A stretch of 64,000 nucleotides of DNA from Emydura subglobosa (taxonomy: Eukaryota > Chordata > Testudines > Chelidae). Under the pieces are notes generated by a model. It was not told where the DNA came from. It ran no database searches and was given only the letters and a program-made list of their open reading frames with translations. Position 1 is the stretch's first letter. Every line of letters starts with the position of its first letter. Below, piece by piece: positions 37,325-47,727 of this stretch. The stretch is from positions 12,435,049-12,499,048 of the forward strand of contig ML679956.1 in assembly GCA_007922225.1 (NCBI GenBank), written 5' to 3'. Made by a program: the position numbers and the translations under genes.

Positions 37325-38036
37325 AGACAGGTAAAGGGATCCCCTGATTACCAAGCACCACGCTGAGAAAAGTTTCTTAACTATTTACAAGTTTATTTGG
37401 GGCAAAGGGGATGTGGGGTTTTACAAGGGAAAAAGGAACAGTACATATAACAGAACTATTTACTTTCCTTAACAGGGGGATTTAAGCAGATTAGAAGGAG
37501 AACAAGACACAGAGTACACTAGATAACAATTATATGAGTTTCAAAAGTATAATCAAATTAATGTTACTAATACCCAAAAACTATAACAAGAATACTATTT
37601 AAAATCTTACCACCACGAGGAACAGGGTCATGACGCCTGACCAATGGGGGACACGAGAAAAGCTCGGGTTCAAAACTCGGACCGGTTACACTCGACTCGA
37701 CTCTCGCCCAGCAGAGGACTCGGGGGCGGGAAGAGGTAGCAGCTCCAGGGGATCAGTCTGGCGGGCCGACAGCTCTTCTGCCAAGCCCGCCGAAATGCAG
37801 CAGTTATTATGCACTCGGGCTATGCTTGGTACATGAGGGGTGTGCAATATTCATAACAGCGGATGGCTGCCCCTGGGCTTTTTGCAACGTCCCATTGTTT
37901 GCCATTTCAGACGTGCTATCTTAGGTGTGTCAGCAAAGGTCCCGATAAGGTCAGGTCTCAGGTCTACTGTAATTGCCGAGCGGGAGGGGGCGAGTGGGCG
38001 CGAGTGCCGGTCACTAGATATTATACTGTCGCCACA
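37325..38036. repeat. Unclassified GC-rich inserted sequence, perhaps LTR element fragment
   Basis: This block separates intronic sequence from the DIRS relic at 38037. On the minus strand it has AATAAA (from TTTATT at 37389) and a very GC-rich half (about 37610-38010). Both fit an LTR or leader sequence. I found no coding motif and no target-site duplication, so the class is open. Confidence 0.3.
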
Positions 38037-38375
38037 TCAAAGTGCCATTTTTGTCTTGGGAGAACATATCCCTGATGGATGCTCAGTTGAACACTTTCTC
38101 CAGGAAGATGCAGAAGGCAAGAAAGGCCTGTCATAAACTATTATTCCTGGAGCACTCAATACGTGCTTCCTTAGATGAGCCTACTGGATCTGAACAGGTT
38201 TCTGTGGTTAGTGTTCCTGTGAGTTGTGGCTCAACTCTGAGCTCCCGAGCTCACTCTTCAAAGAAGTCTTCATCCATGAAGACCAGCAAAGTATCTAAAT
38301 CCTCCATCCAAGTCATCTGAAAAGAGTCGGAAGGAACATTATTCCCACAGTGAGCACAGACCTAGGTTACCCTCC
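38037..38375 (+). pseudogene. DIRS Gag remnant
   Basis: CHFCLGRTYP, then in another frame TFSRKMQKARKACHKLLFLE and HSIRASLDEPTGSE, align with the zinc-finger and following region of the intact Gag at 49701 (CLRCLGEEH, SFKPRTQKERDATLKAILME, SALRPASEPS). At least one frameshift is present. The remnant joins the recombinase almost directly, so the rest of Gag and all of RT are lost. Confidence 0.65.
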
Positions 38376-38383
38376 CCATGACC

Positions 38384-39223
38384 TAGTAAAAGTGACACTT
38401 AGGTCTCACCCTATGTTTTTATCAAAGATTGTCTTAAATTTTCATCTAAATCAGACTGGGCATCTGCCAGTTGTCTTTTTCAAGCTCCACTTCCATCAGA
38501 GGATGTTTGCACACCCTTGATGCGATTTGGACTCTTTTATATTATCTTGATAGAACAAGGCCCTTCAGGAGCTCACAGAGGCTGTTTGCAGTATTTGCTG
38601 ATTCAGTGAAAGGTCAAGCAATTGCCACCTGTCTAAATGAGTGTCTAATTGTATTAGGTCATGCTATGTTAGTTAGATTAACTCCACCTATGCAGGTTAG
38701 AATGCACTCCACCAGGGCTCAGGTGACTTCTGTTTTCTCTGAGGGTATGTCCGCAAAGAAGATGGAAGGTGTAATTCCCAGGTCAGACAGACATGCATGC
38801 ACTAGCTCTGCTCAAGTTAGCACTTAAAATAGCAGTGTGGTCAAAGTGGTATGGGCAGAAGCTCAAGCTAACCATGCGAGTACAATCCCAGCCGACCCCT
38901 GGGTACATGCTCGCATGGCTAACCTGAGCTATCGTCCATGCTGCCATGGCCGCACTGCTGTTTTTAGGTGCTAGCTCGAGCAGAGCTAGTGTGGGTATGT
39001 CTATCCAGACTGGGTATTACATGTCCCAGCTGCTGTGTGGGGGTACTGTAGATATACCCTGAGAGGCATATCAGTTTCAGAAACTTGCAGGGCAGATACT
39101 TGGGGATCAGTCTACACTCTCACCCCGCACTATTGCCTAGTTTTGGGCTTCAGAGCTGATGCCCAGTTTGGCAGAGCAGTCCTGCAATTGTTATTTAAAT
39201 TCAATCACCCAGCTCCTGCTTGA
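38384..39223 (+). pseudogene. DIRS tyrosine recombinase remnant
   Basis: Blocks VTLRSHPMFLSKIVLNFH, LYYLDRTRPFRSSQRLFAVF and RMHSTRAQVTSVFSE align with the intact recombinase (VRLRPHPAFMPKVVSQFH, FYLERTKPFRKSTQLFVA, RAHSTRAQASSAAF). The conserved HxxR is kept. After the MITE, ETCRADTWGSVYTLTPHYCL continues the alignment through the catalytic Tyr. Stops (for example near 38518) and frame changes show it is dead. Confidence 0.8.
38744..39058. mobile_element. MITE inserted in the DIRS recombinase relic
   Basis: The termini GGTATGTC and GATATACC are inverted repeats. The direct repeat CTGAG flanks the element (38739-38743 and 39059-39063); removing the insert and one copy rejoins the recombinase alignment. 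The interior shows the inverted pair GCAGTGTGG/CCGCACTGC and AGCTCTGCTC/GAGCAGAGCT. Confidence 0.7.
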
Positions 39224-39235
39224 GGTGACTGGTTG

Positions 39236-39610
39236 GTAGTCATCAGAAGTGGAATACATGTAAATGATCATTTGAAGAAGAAATAACAATTTCCTACCTT
39301 ACAGTAACTGTGATTCTTTGAGATCTGATGTCCACATGGATTCCATAACCCGCCCTCCTTCCCCACTACTAAAGAGCCCTGTATTACCCAGATTCTGTAT
39401 TGGCAAAGGAATTGAGGGATGTTTGGGCCTATCTCTGCCCTTTAGGCCCTCACCTGGGGGATGAGAGGACATCTAGGGCACCAAAGCAGCCTCAGTTGAC
39501 ACTGCTGGCCAGAAGAATCTGATCTCGCGTGTATGGGGCACATGTTCACCAGAAATGGAATCCATCTGACAGCATAAGTCAAAACAGTTACTGTAAGTTA
39601 GGTAACCATA
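39236..39610 (+). repeat. Internal complementary region and right terminal repeat of decayed DIRS
   Basis: TTACAGTAACTGT and ATGGATTCCA (39299-39346) face TGGAATCCAT and ACAGTTACTGTAA (39556-39598) as an inverted pair. Just before, GTGGAATACATG and GATCATTTGAAGA mirror the left-end half of the internal region in the intact element. The order is the same as at 55103-55451. Confidence 0.65.
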
Positions 39611-40011
39611 ATAATATTACTGAACTTTTTCTGAAGGCTGACCACATTCTTTGGAGTTTTTTAATATGATCACGTAGCTTCACATGTATGTCGTTTGAGC
39701 TCAGTCACTCAGTTCAGTTCCTTGTCTTTCCTATGTCTTAAATTTCACTTCCTTTCATCTTGTCTGCCTCAATCCGGCGTAGGACTTCCTTAGTTGCTCA
39801 TTAATTTCTGAACAAGATATTTGTTTAAAGTTGGTTGACAGTGAGCCTCTATCCCAATGTCTGCCTGGGAATTAATTTGCTTCATTTTTGCTCTGCCTTT
39901 CCCTCCATCACCTCCCATCTTGCCAGGTATAAAGTTCCAGAGAGGTAGCCGTGTTAGTCTGTATACAGCAAAAACCTCGAGAGTCCTGTAGCACTTTAAA
40001 GACTAACAAAT

Positions 40012-40064
40012 TTCTGCAGGCATAAGCTTTCATGGGCTGCAACCCACTTCGTCCGATACATGAA
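40012..40064 (-). ncRNA. Degenerate hammerhead-ribozyme-like motif in Penelope tail
   Basis: Minus strand: ATCGGACGAAGTGGGTTGCA then GCCCATGAAAGCTTATGC. This fits a hammerhead order: CUGANGA core (here CGGACGA, one core base changed), stem II GUGGG/CCCAU, GAAA, then a mini stem III GC-UUAU-GC. The base expected to pair with A15.1 after stem III is also altered. Penelope-like elements are known to carry hammerheads in their terminal repeats. I call it a decayed ribozyme, not an active one. Confidence 0.5.
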
Positions 40065-40267
40065 ATGGAAATCACAGATAGGAGGTATATATACATCCAA
40101 GGGTAAAAAACAACAATGGGGAAGGTAAGTGTTAACAAAGTCCATTCAGTTGTAGATGAGGCCTATTCACAACCGTTGCTTAGAAGTGAGAATGTGTGAA
40201 CAGTGACAATTACTTCTTGTAATGAGAGAACCATTCCAAGTCCCTATTCAGACCCAATCTGATTGTG

Positions 40268-41158
40268 TCAGGTTTGTGTATGAGTTCCAGCTCTGCAGTT
40301 TCTCACTGAACTCTGTTTTTGAAGTTTTTTTTGTAGAAGTTTGGCAACTTTCAAGTCTGCTACAGAGTATCCTGGGAGATGGAAGTGCTCTCCTACTGGT
40401 TTATGGATGTTGTCATTTTTTATGTCTGATTTGTGTCCATTTATTCTTTTGCACAGTGACAGTGGCCAATGTACATGGCAGAGGGGCATTGCTGGCACAT
40501 GATGGCATATATTACATTGGTAGATGTGCAGGTGAATGAGCTCCTTATAGTGTGGCTGGTGTGGTTAGGACCTGTGATGGTGTCACTAGAGTCGATGTGT
40601 GGGCAGAGTTGGCAACGGGGTTTGTTGCAGGGATAGGTTCCTGGGTTAGTGTTCTTGTTGTATGGTGTATGGTTGCTGGTGAGTATTTGCTTCAGATTGG
40701 GGGGCTGTCTGTAAGCAAGAATAGGTCTGCCTCTCATGGCTTGAGTGAGTGAGGGATCATCTGTTAGGATAGGTTGTAGAATCCTTAATGATGTGTTGGA
40801 GAGATTTTAGCTGGGGGCTGTAGGTGATGGCCAGTGGTGTTCTGTTGTTTTCTTTGTTGGGTCTGTCCTGTAGTAGGTGACTTCTGGGTGCCCGTCTGGC
40901 TCTGTCAATTTGTTTCTTCACCTCCCCAGGTGAGTATTGTAGTTTTAAGAATGTTATATGGAGATCCTGTAGGTGTTTGTCTCTGTCTGAGGGATCGGAG
41001 CAAATCCGATTGTATCTTAGGGCTTGGCTGTAGACAATGGATCGTGTAATGTGTCCAGGGTGGAAGCTGGAGGCATGAAGGTATGTATTGCGGACACTTG
41101 GTTTTCGGTATAGGGTGGTATTAATGTGACCATCCCTTATTTGTATTGTAGCGTCCAA
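40268..41158 (-). pseudogene. Penelope RT C-terminus and GIY-YIG endonuclease
   Basis: The first open part (41158-40757) gives INTTLYRKPSVRNTYLHASS and FHPGHITRSIVYSQALRYNR, conserved after Penelope RT. The next (40737-40441) gives PGTYPCNKPRCQLCPHI, SFTCTSTNVIYAIMCQQCP and AMYIGH, i.e. the Cys/His motif with the VIY...YIG core of a GIY-YIG nuclease. A frame change near 40490 leads into RINGHKSDIKNDNIHKPVGE, the nuclease's Arg and His/Glu region. In intact elements this nuclease opens the target DNA for priming. This copy is inactive. Confidence 0.8.
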
Positions 41159-41423
41159 AAAGTGGATTTTTTGTGGGACTGGTCCTTCATGTCACTCTTG
41201 AAGACTGAGAAACTCCAAGTGTAGCTTAGTGTGGTGTGAGCTTTTTTTGGATGGCTAGATAGGAAGACCGTTCTGTTCTGGTTTTCAAAAATATCTATTC
41301 TTTTGCTTCATATTTACATTTGAACATGAATCAGTTCAGAAAATCTCCTATCTTATAAGAATCCTTCTTTTATCTTGGCATTGTGTGTGTATTAGGCCTC
41401 AAATACACAGAACAGCTAAAGTT

Positions 41424-41695
41424 AGGGTATATCTACACTAAAGACTTTTGCTGCTATAGGTAAGCCAAGGGCATTGATGAGATGTGATCCCTGACTGACA
41501 CAGTGGTGCTGGTAGAAGCCCTTCATGTAGACAGTTGTCCTGGCCAAACTTCTCTTTTACAAGTATAGCTTGTTTCACTTGTGGGGGTGATTTTACTATA
41601 CATGTACAAAGTACAGCTTTGCTGGTATAGCTGCAACCAGGAGTAGTTTGCTGGCATAGTATATTGGTAAGGCGGTCCTAGTAGAGACATGGCCT
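41424..41695. mobile_element. MITE with AGGGTATATCTACACT end
   Basis: It starts AGGGTATATCTACACTAAAG and ends AGTAGAGACATGGCCT, imperfect inverted termini of the GTCTACACT group. The interior GCTGGTATAGCTGCAACC resembles relatives in this window. Confidence 0.6.
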
Positions 41696-43149
41696 ATCTA
41701 ATGAGCCACTGATGTATAACCCATTGGCAGTGGGGCTGGAAGCTGGGTCAGACAAGTTCCCCGTATCCCAAAGTAAACTTCCTTCTCTACAGGGCCGTAT
41801 AGGAGAGAGCCAAAGTTGCATGGAGCTATCTGAAGGAAAGTTAATGGGTGCAGTGGAGATGGAATGGTACAGCTGATAGCATCAAGGAGTCTCTTCGGGA
41901 AGGGAGGATTTTGAAGCTTTCTGAAGGGTGTGGAACAGGGAAAGTTTGGTTGGAAACCTTGGAATATTGCTGGGGATGCTGAGCAATAAAAAAGAGTGGG
42001 CCATCTATCTCAGTCAGGAGAGAGTAAAACTGTTGGACACTAGTCAGAGCAGAGAAAGAGGGAAGCTGGGGGAAGAAGCCAGGTTATGGAGGATTCTGAC
42101 TACAGTTGAACCATATGAGTAACTTGCGGGAACGCTCACACTGCCTGCTGATTGTCTGAAACCTCTTATCCCCGCCCCATCTTCCCAGAGGCACATGCAT
42201 ACGCTCAGCAGCTGATGGTCTTGCCAAAGAAAATAGTAGTAAAGGATACTACAGCCATGTTTTACACATCTTTTGATTATAAGGAATGGTGAAGGAATAA
42301 GCCAAATTTCTCTGTAGCTTATAAGCCTTGGACTGGCTTGATTTATTTGTTCTTTGCTAAACTTTTTTCACTCTGAAATAATGTGCTCCACTTGATTAGA
42401 AGATGGAAATCAGAAATCTGCCATTTTGAATTTGATAAAGGGTTATCAGTGTGATTTTTTTATGCTGAGTTTAAAGGAATTGTAAGTAATGGAATTTGCT
42501 TTCCAGCCTTTACGTTGCTGTTGTAATTTTTTCCTGAGTACAGTTTAATCTTTCCATCAAATTTCTTCTGGAAAGGTATTTTTGTATGTTTTTCTTTGCT
42601 TCCCCTACTTACCCATTGCTGCCTTGGCAAAATCCATCCATGAGTAGAATAAATACTTGTTTTCTTGTGCCAGCCAATGGTTATTTTAGAAATCTACTAG
42701 AGACAAGAAAAACTCTGTTTTTCTTTCCCTTTCTCCGAATCTTATGTTACAGGAAAACAGACAATTTTACACCTGGATGTGTGAGCAGTTTAAGAACTGG
42801 ACAGCTGCCAAAGAAGTGAACTCCATTATGTGACCAGTTCGTGTAGTTCTGGATTACTCGTTCCTTCTGATTGCTCACAGTGGTGCCAGAGCCCGAAACA
42901 AATTTTATAGTGGGGTTGCTGAGAACCACTGAACCAAATTGTAAACACTGTATATAATGGAAACCATTTTAAACCTGGGGGTGCACAGCACTCCCCACAC
43001 TCCTAGTTCCAGCACCTATGATTCCTTACTTCAACTAGGTTATGTCTAGTAGCCATTTTTGCCTATTATACTACTGTGATAGATTAACATTATTTGCCTT
43101 TATTATTGAAGAGTGTGGTAAGCTTATATCCATTCTCCCCCAGCAAATT
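41696..43149. other. Intronic stretch, one unclassified repeat
   Basis: No gene. Sequence near 42880-43020 (TGCTGAGAACCACTGAACC, GGAAACCATTTTAAACCTGG, AGTTCCAGCACCTATG) looks like a known reptile interspersed repeat that I cannot assign. Confidence 0.4.
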
Positions 43150-43840
43150 CATAAATCTGTTGAATGGTGACTCTGGATTTAACAAAAATAATGGAGTCTC
43201 CCTTTTGAGCTAATTTCTCTATCACTTTTTTGGGCATGGCATTTTTGGCAGTTACAACTTCAGCGGGTGGGAGGGTCAGTGAACTACAAGATCTGGTAGT
43301 TGACTGTTTTACATGTTCATCTGCAAAGAGAAAAGTGGCTTTGCCAATGTGCCCTAATTTCATGCTGACAGTTATTGAATTTCATATAAATTGGTATATC
43401 TTGTTGGCCTTTCCAAGATCGTATGATCGGCTAGGGGAGATTATGTTGCTTTACCCGATCTGGGATGTAAAAAACCCCCCTTTTTTACTTCTGAAAAATT
43501 ATCTGTTTCAAATATCTCCTAGATTAGTTGCTCTATTAAGAGAGAAATCGAAGTATCCAGCCATTTTCGATCCAGGTTATTGGATCAAATTGTGCTCTGT
43601 AATCTGCTATAATAATACCAGAATCGTGGTGCCAGAAGGGGAAGCACTCACTCCACTATAGGCAAAACCATTTAGAGCAATTTGCTTACATAATGTAATC
43701 ATCTGAAGTCTGCAGAGCTGCTTTTTTGGAGTTCTGTCCATACTCCAGCTAAGCAGAACTCTCCAGCTCAGATGCAGTCAGGTGTTGGCTTTGAGTGAGG
43801 AGTGCTTAAGTAGTAGTCTTTTCTTTGTGTGTTATCACTG
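43150..43840 (+). pseudogene. DIRS tyrosine recombinase relic
   Basis: A 143-codon open frame (43230-43661) is explained by decay of a DIRS recombinase. MAFLAVTTSAGGRVSELQDL aligns with VAFLVAITSARRVSELRAL (first catalytic Arg region), VALPMCPNFMLTVIEFH with VRLRPHPAFMPKVVSQFH, and WIKLCSVICY with WITACIKACY. In shifted frames HSTIGKT replaces HSTRAQ, so the second catalytic Arg is lost, and VCRAA...FWSSVHT (about 43711-43745) matches ICRAATWSSVHT. Confidence 0.65.
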
Positions 43841-44110
43841 GTAGCTTGCCTCCATACTACGGGGGCCTATATAGGCAAATTGATGAAGCTGAAGGCAAAG
43901 TTACTTACTAAATTAACTGGGTTTTCAGAAGCTTTTTGTCTTTCCAGTGCCATTGCATAGCCACACTGGTCCCTCCCATCCCCCTCTCTTCTTCAGAATA
44001 TTGGTTGGGCCTTTATACCCTTTGTAGAATGTTCATGGGTGACTTTTGAGTATCGTTAAAAATGTGGTTTACAAGAAAAGGCCCACAACTCCTTACAGTG
44101 GATGGGCAGG
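43150..44110 (+). mobile_element. Second decayed DIRS retrotransposon (recombinase and right end)
   Basis: Recombinase remnants (43150-43840) are followed by a right-end-like region: AAGTTACTTACTAAATTAAC (43900-43920), CCCTCCCATCCCCCTCT and GGGCCTTTATACCC. These occupy the same order as the right end of the element at 49357-55451. No Gag or RT is recognisable upstream. Confidence 0.55.
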
Positions 44111-45929
44111 GGCAATATATTTCGAGAACCCTGTGTATCTGGTAAGTCACTTAGCTTGGATGCTTCCTACTGTATCAGAATTTGAGTAAAACAGTGGGCA
44201 AATTTTCAATACAAGGATTTAAACATGCAGATTTCAATGTTAATGTGAACAGCTCAGCTAAACACTTACATGCTATGTGGAAGCCTTACCCCTTTAAGAA
44301 CTGAACAAATGTACTGTAAGTAGTTGACAAGAGTTCTGTGGTAAGAGCCTAGGTTTTGACATGCTTTGATTTTTAAAGTATTGATTTTTTGTTTAGATTT
44401 TAGAATGTAATGTCTATTGAAAGAAGCTATTTATTAAAGCTTGAAAAGACAGAGGTAGTTAGGGAGCATTACTAAAGGTTTACTTATGACCTAGTTAAAA
44501 GTAACATTCTCCAGCTAGAAAACTGAACTCTTCTTGTTCCTTGGATAGGAAAAAGATTTTTTTTTCTTTTTTTTTTTTCCTAACACTCTGCTCTCCTGTT
44601 GTTTGAGTGTGCGTGCCTGGGAACATTTAGACATTTTGATGAGCATTTTGTTAGGACTCAGCTCTGGGTGGAATTAGGATTGGGGAGATGTCACTACTCC
44701 TTAGTTTCTACATGATGAAAGGTGCTCTGTGGCAGAGGCCAAGAGTCATGTTTGCTCTACTGACTCTAATGAAGCTAGGACAACATCCAACTGGTTCTGT
44801 CCAAATGATATCCTCCTTCCTCACATGAGCACGAGCATCCAGTTGCCAACTACTTTCTTGAGTAGTGCACATTCTCTCCTTGTGCCTCCAAAAATCCTTA
44901 CTTATTTAAAAAAAAACCAAAACCTTGGCTTACTGTCTTAATGGTCTCCATGTTTTGTGGATTACAACTTGGATTACCTTAGTGTGTTGCTTTCATGCTC
45001 TCCCAAAAAGCCAAAATGTGATCAAGAAATTCATTCTAGACATGGAAAGGACTGCTCTGCAGCACCTCTTATCCTTCTGGAATGTTAATGTATAGGTGCT
45101 TCAGAGAGTGTGATATATGAATGACCATATAGACTGATGTGTTGTGCAATCCATGTACAATATTTTCTAAAAGCCATTGAATGGAAAAATGCTTAAGGAA
45201 AAGGAGTGGCAAAAGAAATGTCCCTGTGACACTGAACTAGTTTTAGGTTCAATCTCAGAGAAACTGATTTATTTTTGACAAACTTTGCAATCTTATTCTG
45301 TTTTGAAATAATTCTGGCTATCATGTTAGACTTCCATTTCTCTTTATTTCTTAGAGTATCTAAAGATCTTAAGAAGTCCTCTGTTTCTTAGCTGCTCTTC
45401 CTCTTAATCTTTTTTTGTATTTGTAAATTATTTTGACTGTAGTCATTTGTGCTTCCATAACTGAAAATTTTACTTCAGAAAAAGCAGCTGAAGAAAATAA
45501 AATTACTTTCATGAGCTTGGTGTGTGAAGTGCTGTGTTTTAGTGTGCCCAGTTAAAGGTGGGGAAGAGGAGTGTCTTGCAGTGCACTACATCAGCTCTTC
45601 GGATGAATTTGAGGTGGCATTGATGGGTTCTATAGGGATGTGCTCTGTTCAGTCCTCTGAAGCTGACTAAAACTCTTGCCAAGACCAACACAACTGGGAT
45701 GGGAGGGGCTGTGTGTGTATGTTTTAAAGCTTTGAGTGCAGATTTTTTTCAAAAGATAAAATAAAGGGTGAGTGCAGCAAACTTCTAAAGCTTAATTGTT
45801 TCTGTATTGGTTTTCCATGAAGCATTATGAGCATTTTAAATCTGAGCCAGAGATCCAGATTTTGACCTATCAAGCACAAGGGCAGAGCATTCTCTCTGAT
45901 GAATCCACCTATGGAACGCCTTGCCAGAG
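44111..45929. other. Intronic stretch without recognisable gene or repeat
   Basis: AT-rich sequence; T-rich tract near 44557-44579. Nothing else supported. Confidence 0.5.
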
Positions 45930-45946
45930 ATGAGCACAAGCCTGAT
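45930..45946 (+). repeat. Left 17-bp target-site duplication of CR1
   Basis: ATGAGCACAAGCCTGAT, repeated exactly at 47711-47727. Confidence 0.85.
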
Positions 45947-47710
45947 CAAATCAGTATGACTGGAGAATTGCTAACATAGTTCCTATTTTTAAGAAAGGGG
46001 AAAAAAAGTGATCTGGGTAACTACAGGCCTGTTAGTTTGATCTCAGTAATATGCAAGATCTTGGAAAAAATTTTGAAAGAGAGGGTAATTAAGGACATGG
46101 AGGTTAATGGTAATTGGGATAAAATACAGCATGGCTTTACAAAAGGTAGATTGTGCCAGACCAACCTGATCTCCTTTTTTGAGAAGATAACAGATTTTTT
46201 TAGACAAAGGGAATGCAGTGGATCTAATTTACCTAGATTTCAGTAAGGCATTTGATATGGTTCCACATGGGGAATTATTAGGTAAATTGGAAAAGATGGG
46301 GATTAATATGAAAACTGAAAGGTGGGATAAGGAAGTGCTTAAAGGGAAGACTACAGCAGGTCATACTGAAAGGTGAACTGTCAGGCTGGAGGGAGGTTAC
46401 TAGTGGAGTTCCTCAGGGATCAGTCTTGGGACCAGTCTTATTTAACCTTTTTATTGCTGACCTTGGCACAAAAAGTGGGAATGTGCTAATGAAGTTTGCA
46501 GATGACACAAAGTTGGGAGGTATTGCCAATACAGAGAAGGATTGGGATATCATACAGGAAGATCTGGATGACCTAGTAAACAGGAGTAATAGAAGTAGGA
46601 TGAAATTTAATAACGGAAAGTGCAAGGTCATGCATTTAGGGACTAAGAAGAAAAATTTCTGCTATAAGCTGGGGAGGTATTAGTTGGAAGTGACAGAGGA
46701 GAAGGACCTGGGCGTATTGGTTGATCACAAGATGACTATAAGCTGCCAATGTGATGTGGCCGTGAAAAAAGATAATGCAGTCCTTGGATGCATCAGATGA
46801 GGTATTTCCAGTAGATGTAAGGAGGTGTTAGTACTGTTATACAAGGCATTGATGAGACCTCATCTGGAATATTGTGTGCAGTTCTGGTCCCCCATGTTTA
46901 AGAAAGATTAATTCTAACTGGAACAAGTGCAGAGAGAGGCTACTAGGATGATCCAAGGAATGGAATATCTGCCTTATGAGAGGAGACTCAAAGAGCTTGG
47001 CTTGTTTAGCCTAACCAAAAGAAGGTTGAGGGGAGATATATAAATACATCAGAAGGATAAATGCCAGAGAGGAAGAGGAATCATTTAAGTTCAGTGCCAA
47101 TGTGAACACAAGAACTAATGGATATAAACTGGCCATCAGGAAATTTAGATTGGAAATTAGATGCAGGCTTCTAACAATCAGGAGTGAGGTTCTGGAATAG
47201 CCTGCCAAGGGGAGCAGTAGGGGCAAAAAAGCTAGCTGGCTTCAAAACTGAGCTTGATAAATTTATAGAGGGGATGGTATGATGGGACAGCTTAGTTTGG
47301 CAATTGACTGATCTTTGACTACTGGTGGTAGATATGCCAATGACCTGTGAAGGGATGTTAGATGGGGTGGGTTCTGAGTTATTACAGAGAATTTTTTCTT
47401 GGGTGTCTGGCTGGTAAGTCTTGCTCACATGCTCAGGGTTTAACTGATCACCATATTTGGGAAGGAATTTTCCCTCAAGGCAGATTGGCAAAGGCTCTGG
47501 GGGTATTCGCCTGTAGCATGGGGCGCGGCTCACTTGCTGGTGGATTCTCTGTACCTTAAGGTCTTTAAACCATGATTTGAGGACATTAATAACTCAGTAA
47601 TAGGTTAGAGTTTTATGACAGTAGTGGGTGGGTGAGGTTGTGTGGCCTGCATTGTGCAGGGGATCAGACTAGGTGATCATATTGGTCTCTTCTGATCTTA
47701 ATCTGAGTTT
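45947..47710 (+). mobile_element. CR1 LINE, 5'-truncated
   Basis: It runs from within the reverse transcriptase of the second ORF (QYDWRIANIVPIFKKG) to the CR1 3' UTR end (GGATCAGACTAGGTGATCAT, TTGGTCTCTTCTGATCTTAA, TGAGTTTATGAGC). A perfect 17-bp direct repeat flanks it, so both ends are certain. The coding region is decayed by several stops and frameshifts. Confidence 0.85.
45950..47270 (+). pseudogene. CR1 reverse transcriptase remnant
   Basis: Blocks in order: NYRPVSLISVICKILEKILK, YLDFSKAFDMVPH (frame change near 46210), GVPQGSVLGPVLFNLFIADL, the catalytic FADDTKLGG (FADD at 46495-46506), [34 protein letters not shown], and the C-terminal RRLRGDI/RKFRLEI region. The catalytic Asp pair is present but stops at about 46681 and 46798 and frame changes kill the ORF. 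Confidence 0.85.
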
Positions 47711-47727
47711 ATGAGCACAAGCCTGAT
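47711..47727 (+). repeat. Right 17-bp target-site duplication of CR1
   Basis: ATGAGCACAAGCCTGAT, identical to 45930-45946. Confidence 0.85.

Larger units (their letters stand above)
38037..39610 (+). mobile_element. Decayed DIRS retrotransposon, internally deleted
   Basis: The order is a Gag N-terminal remnant (38037-38375), tyrosine recombinase remnant (38384-39223, split by a MITE), then an internal complementary region and right inverted terminal repeat (39236-39610). The whole RT/RNase H region is absent. ACAGTAACTGT near 39301 and ACAGTTACTGTAAG near 39584 are the inverted end sequences that match the layout at 55143-55451. Left terminal repeat not found. Confidence 0.75.
39938..41265 (-). 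mobile_element. Penelope-like retroelement (5'-truncated)
   Basis: Read on the minus strand it runs from the end of the RT region (HLEFLSLQE, PQKIHFLDATIQIRDGH, INTTLYRKPSVRNTYL) through a linker and Cys/His-rich motif to a GIY-YIG-type endonuclease, then a 3' tail ending near GGCTACCTCTCTGGAACTTT. The N-terminal and catalytic RT parts are missing. A stop and at least one frameshift are present. The tail is the widespread turtle repeat also seen at 4525 and 36955. Confidence 0.8.

Noticed and set aside
43124..43363. 79-codon minus-strand frame
   Set aside because: Antisense to the recombinase relic at 43150-43840; no motif.
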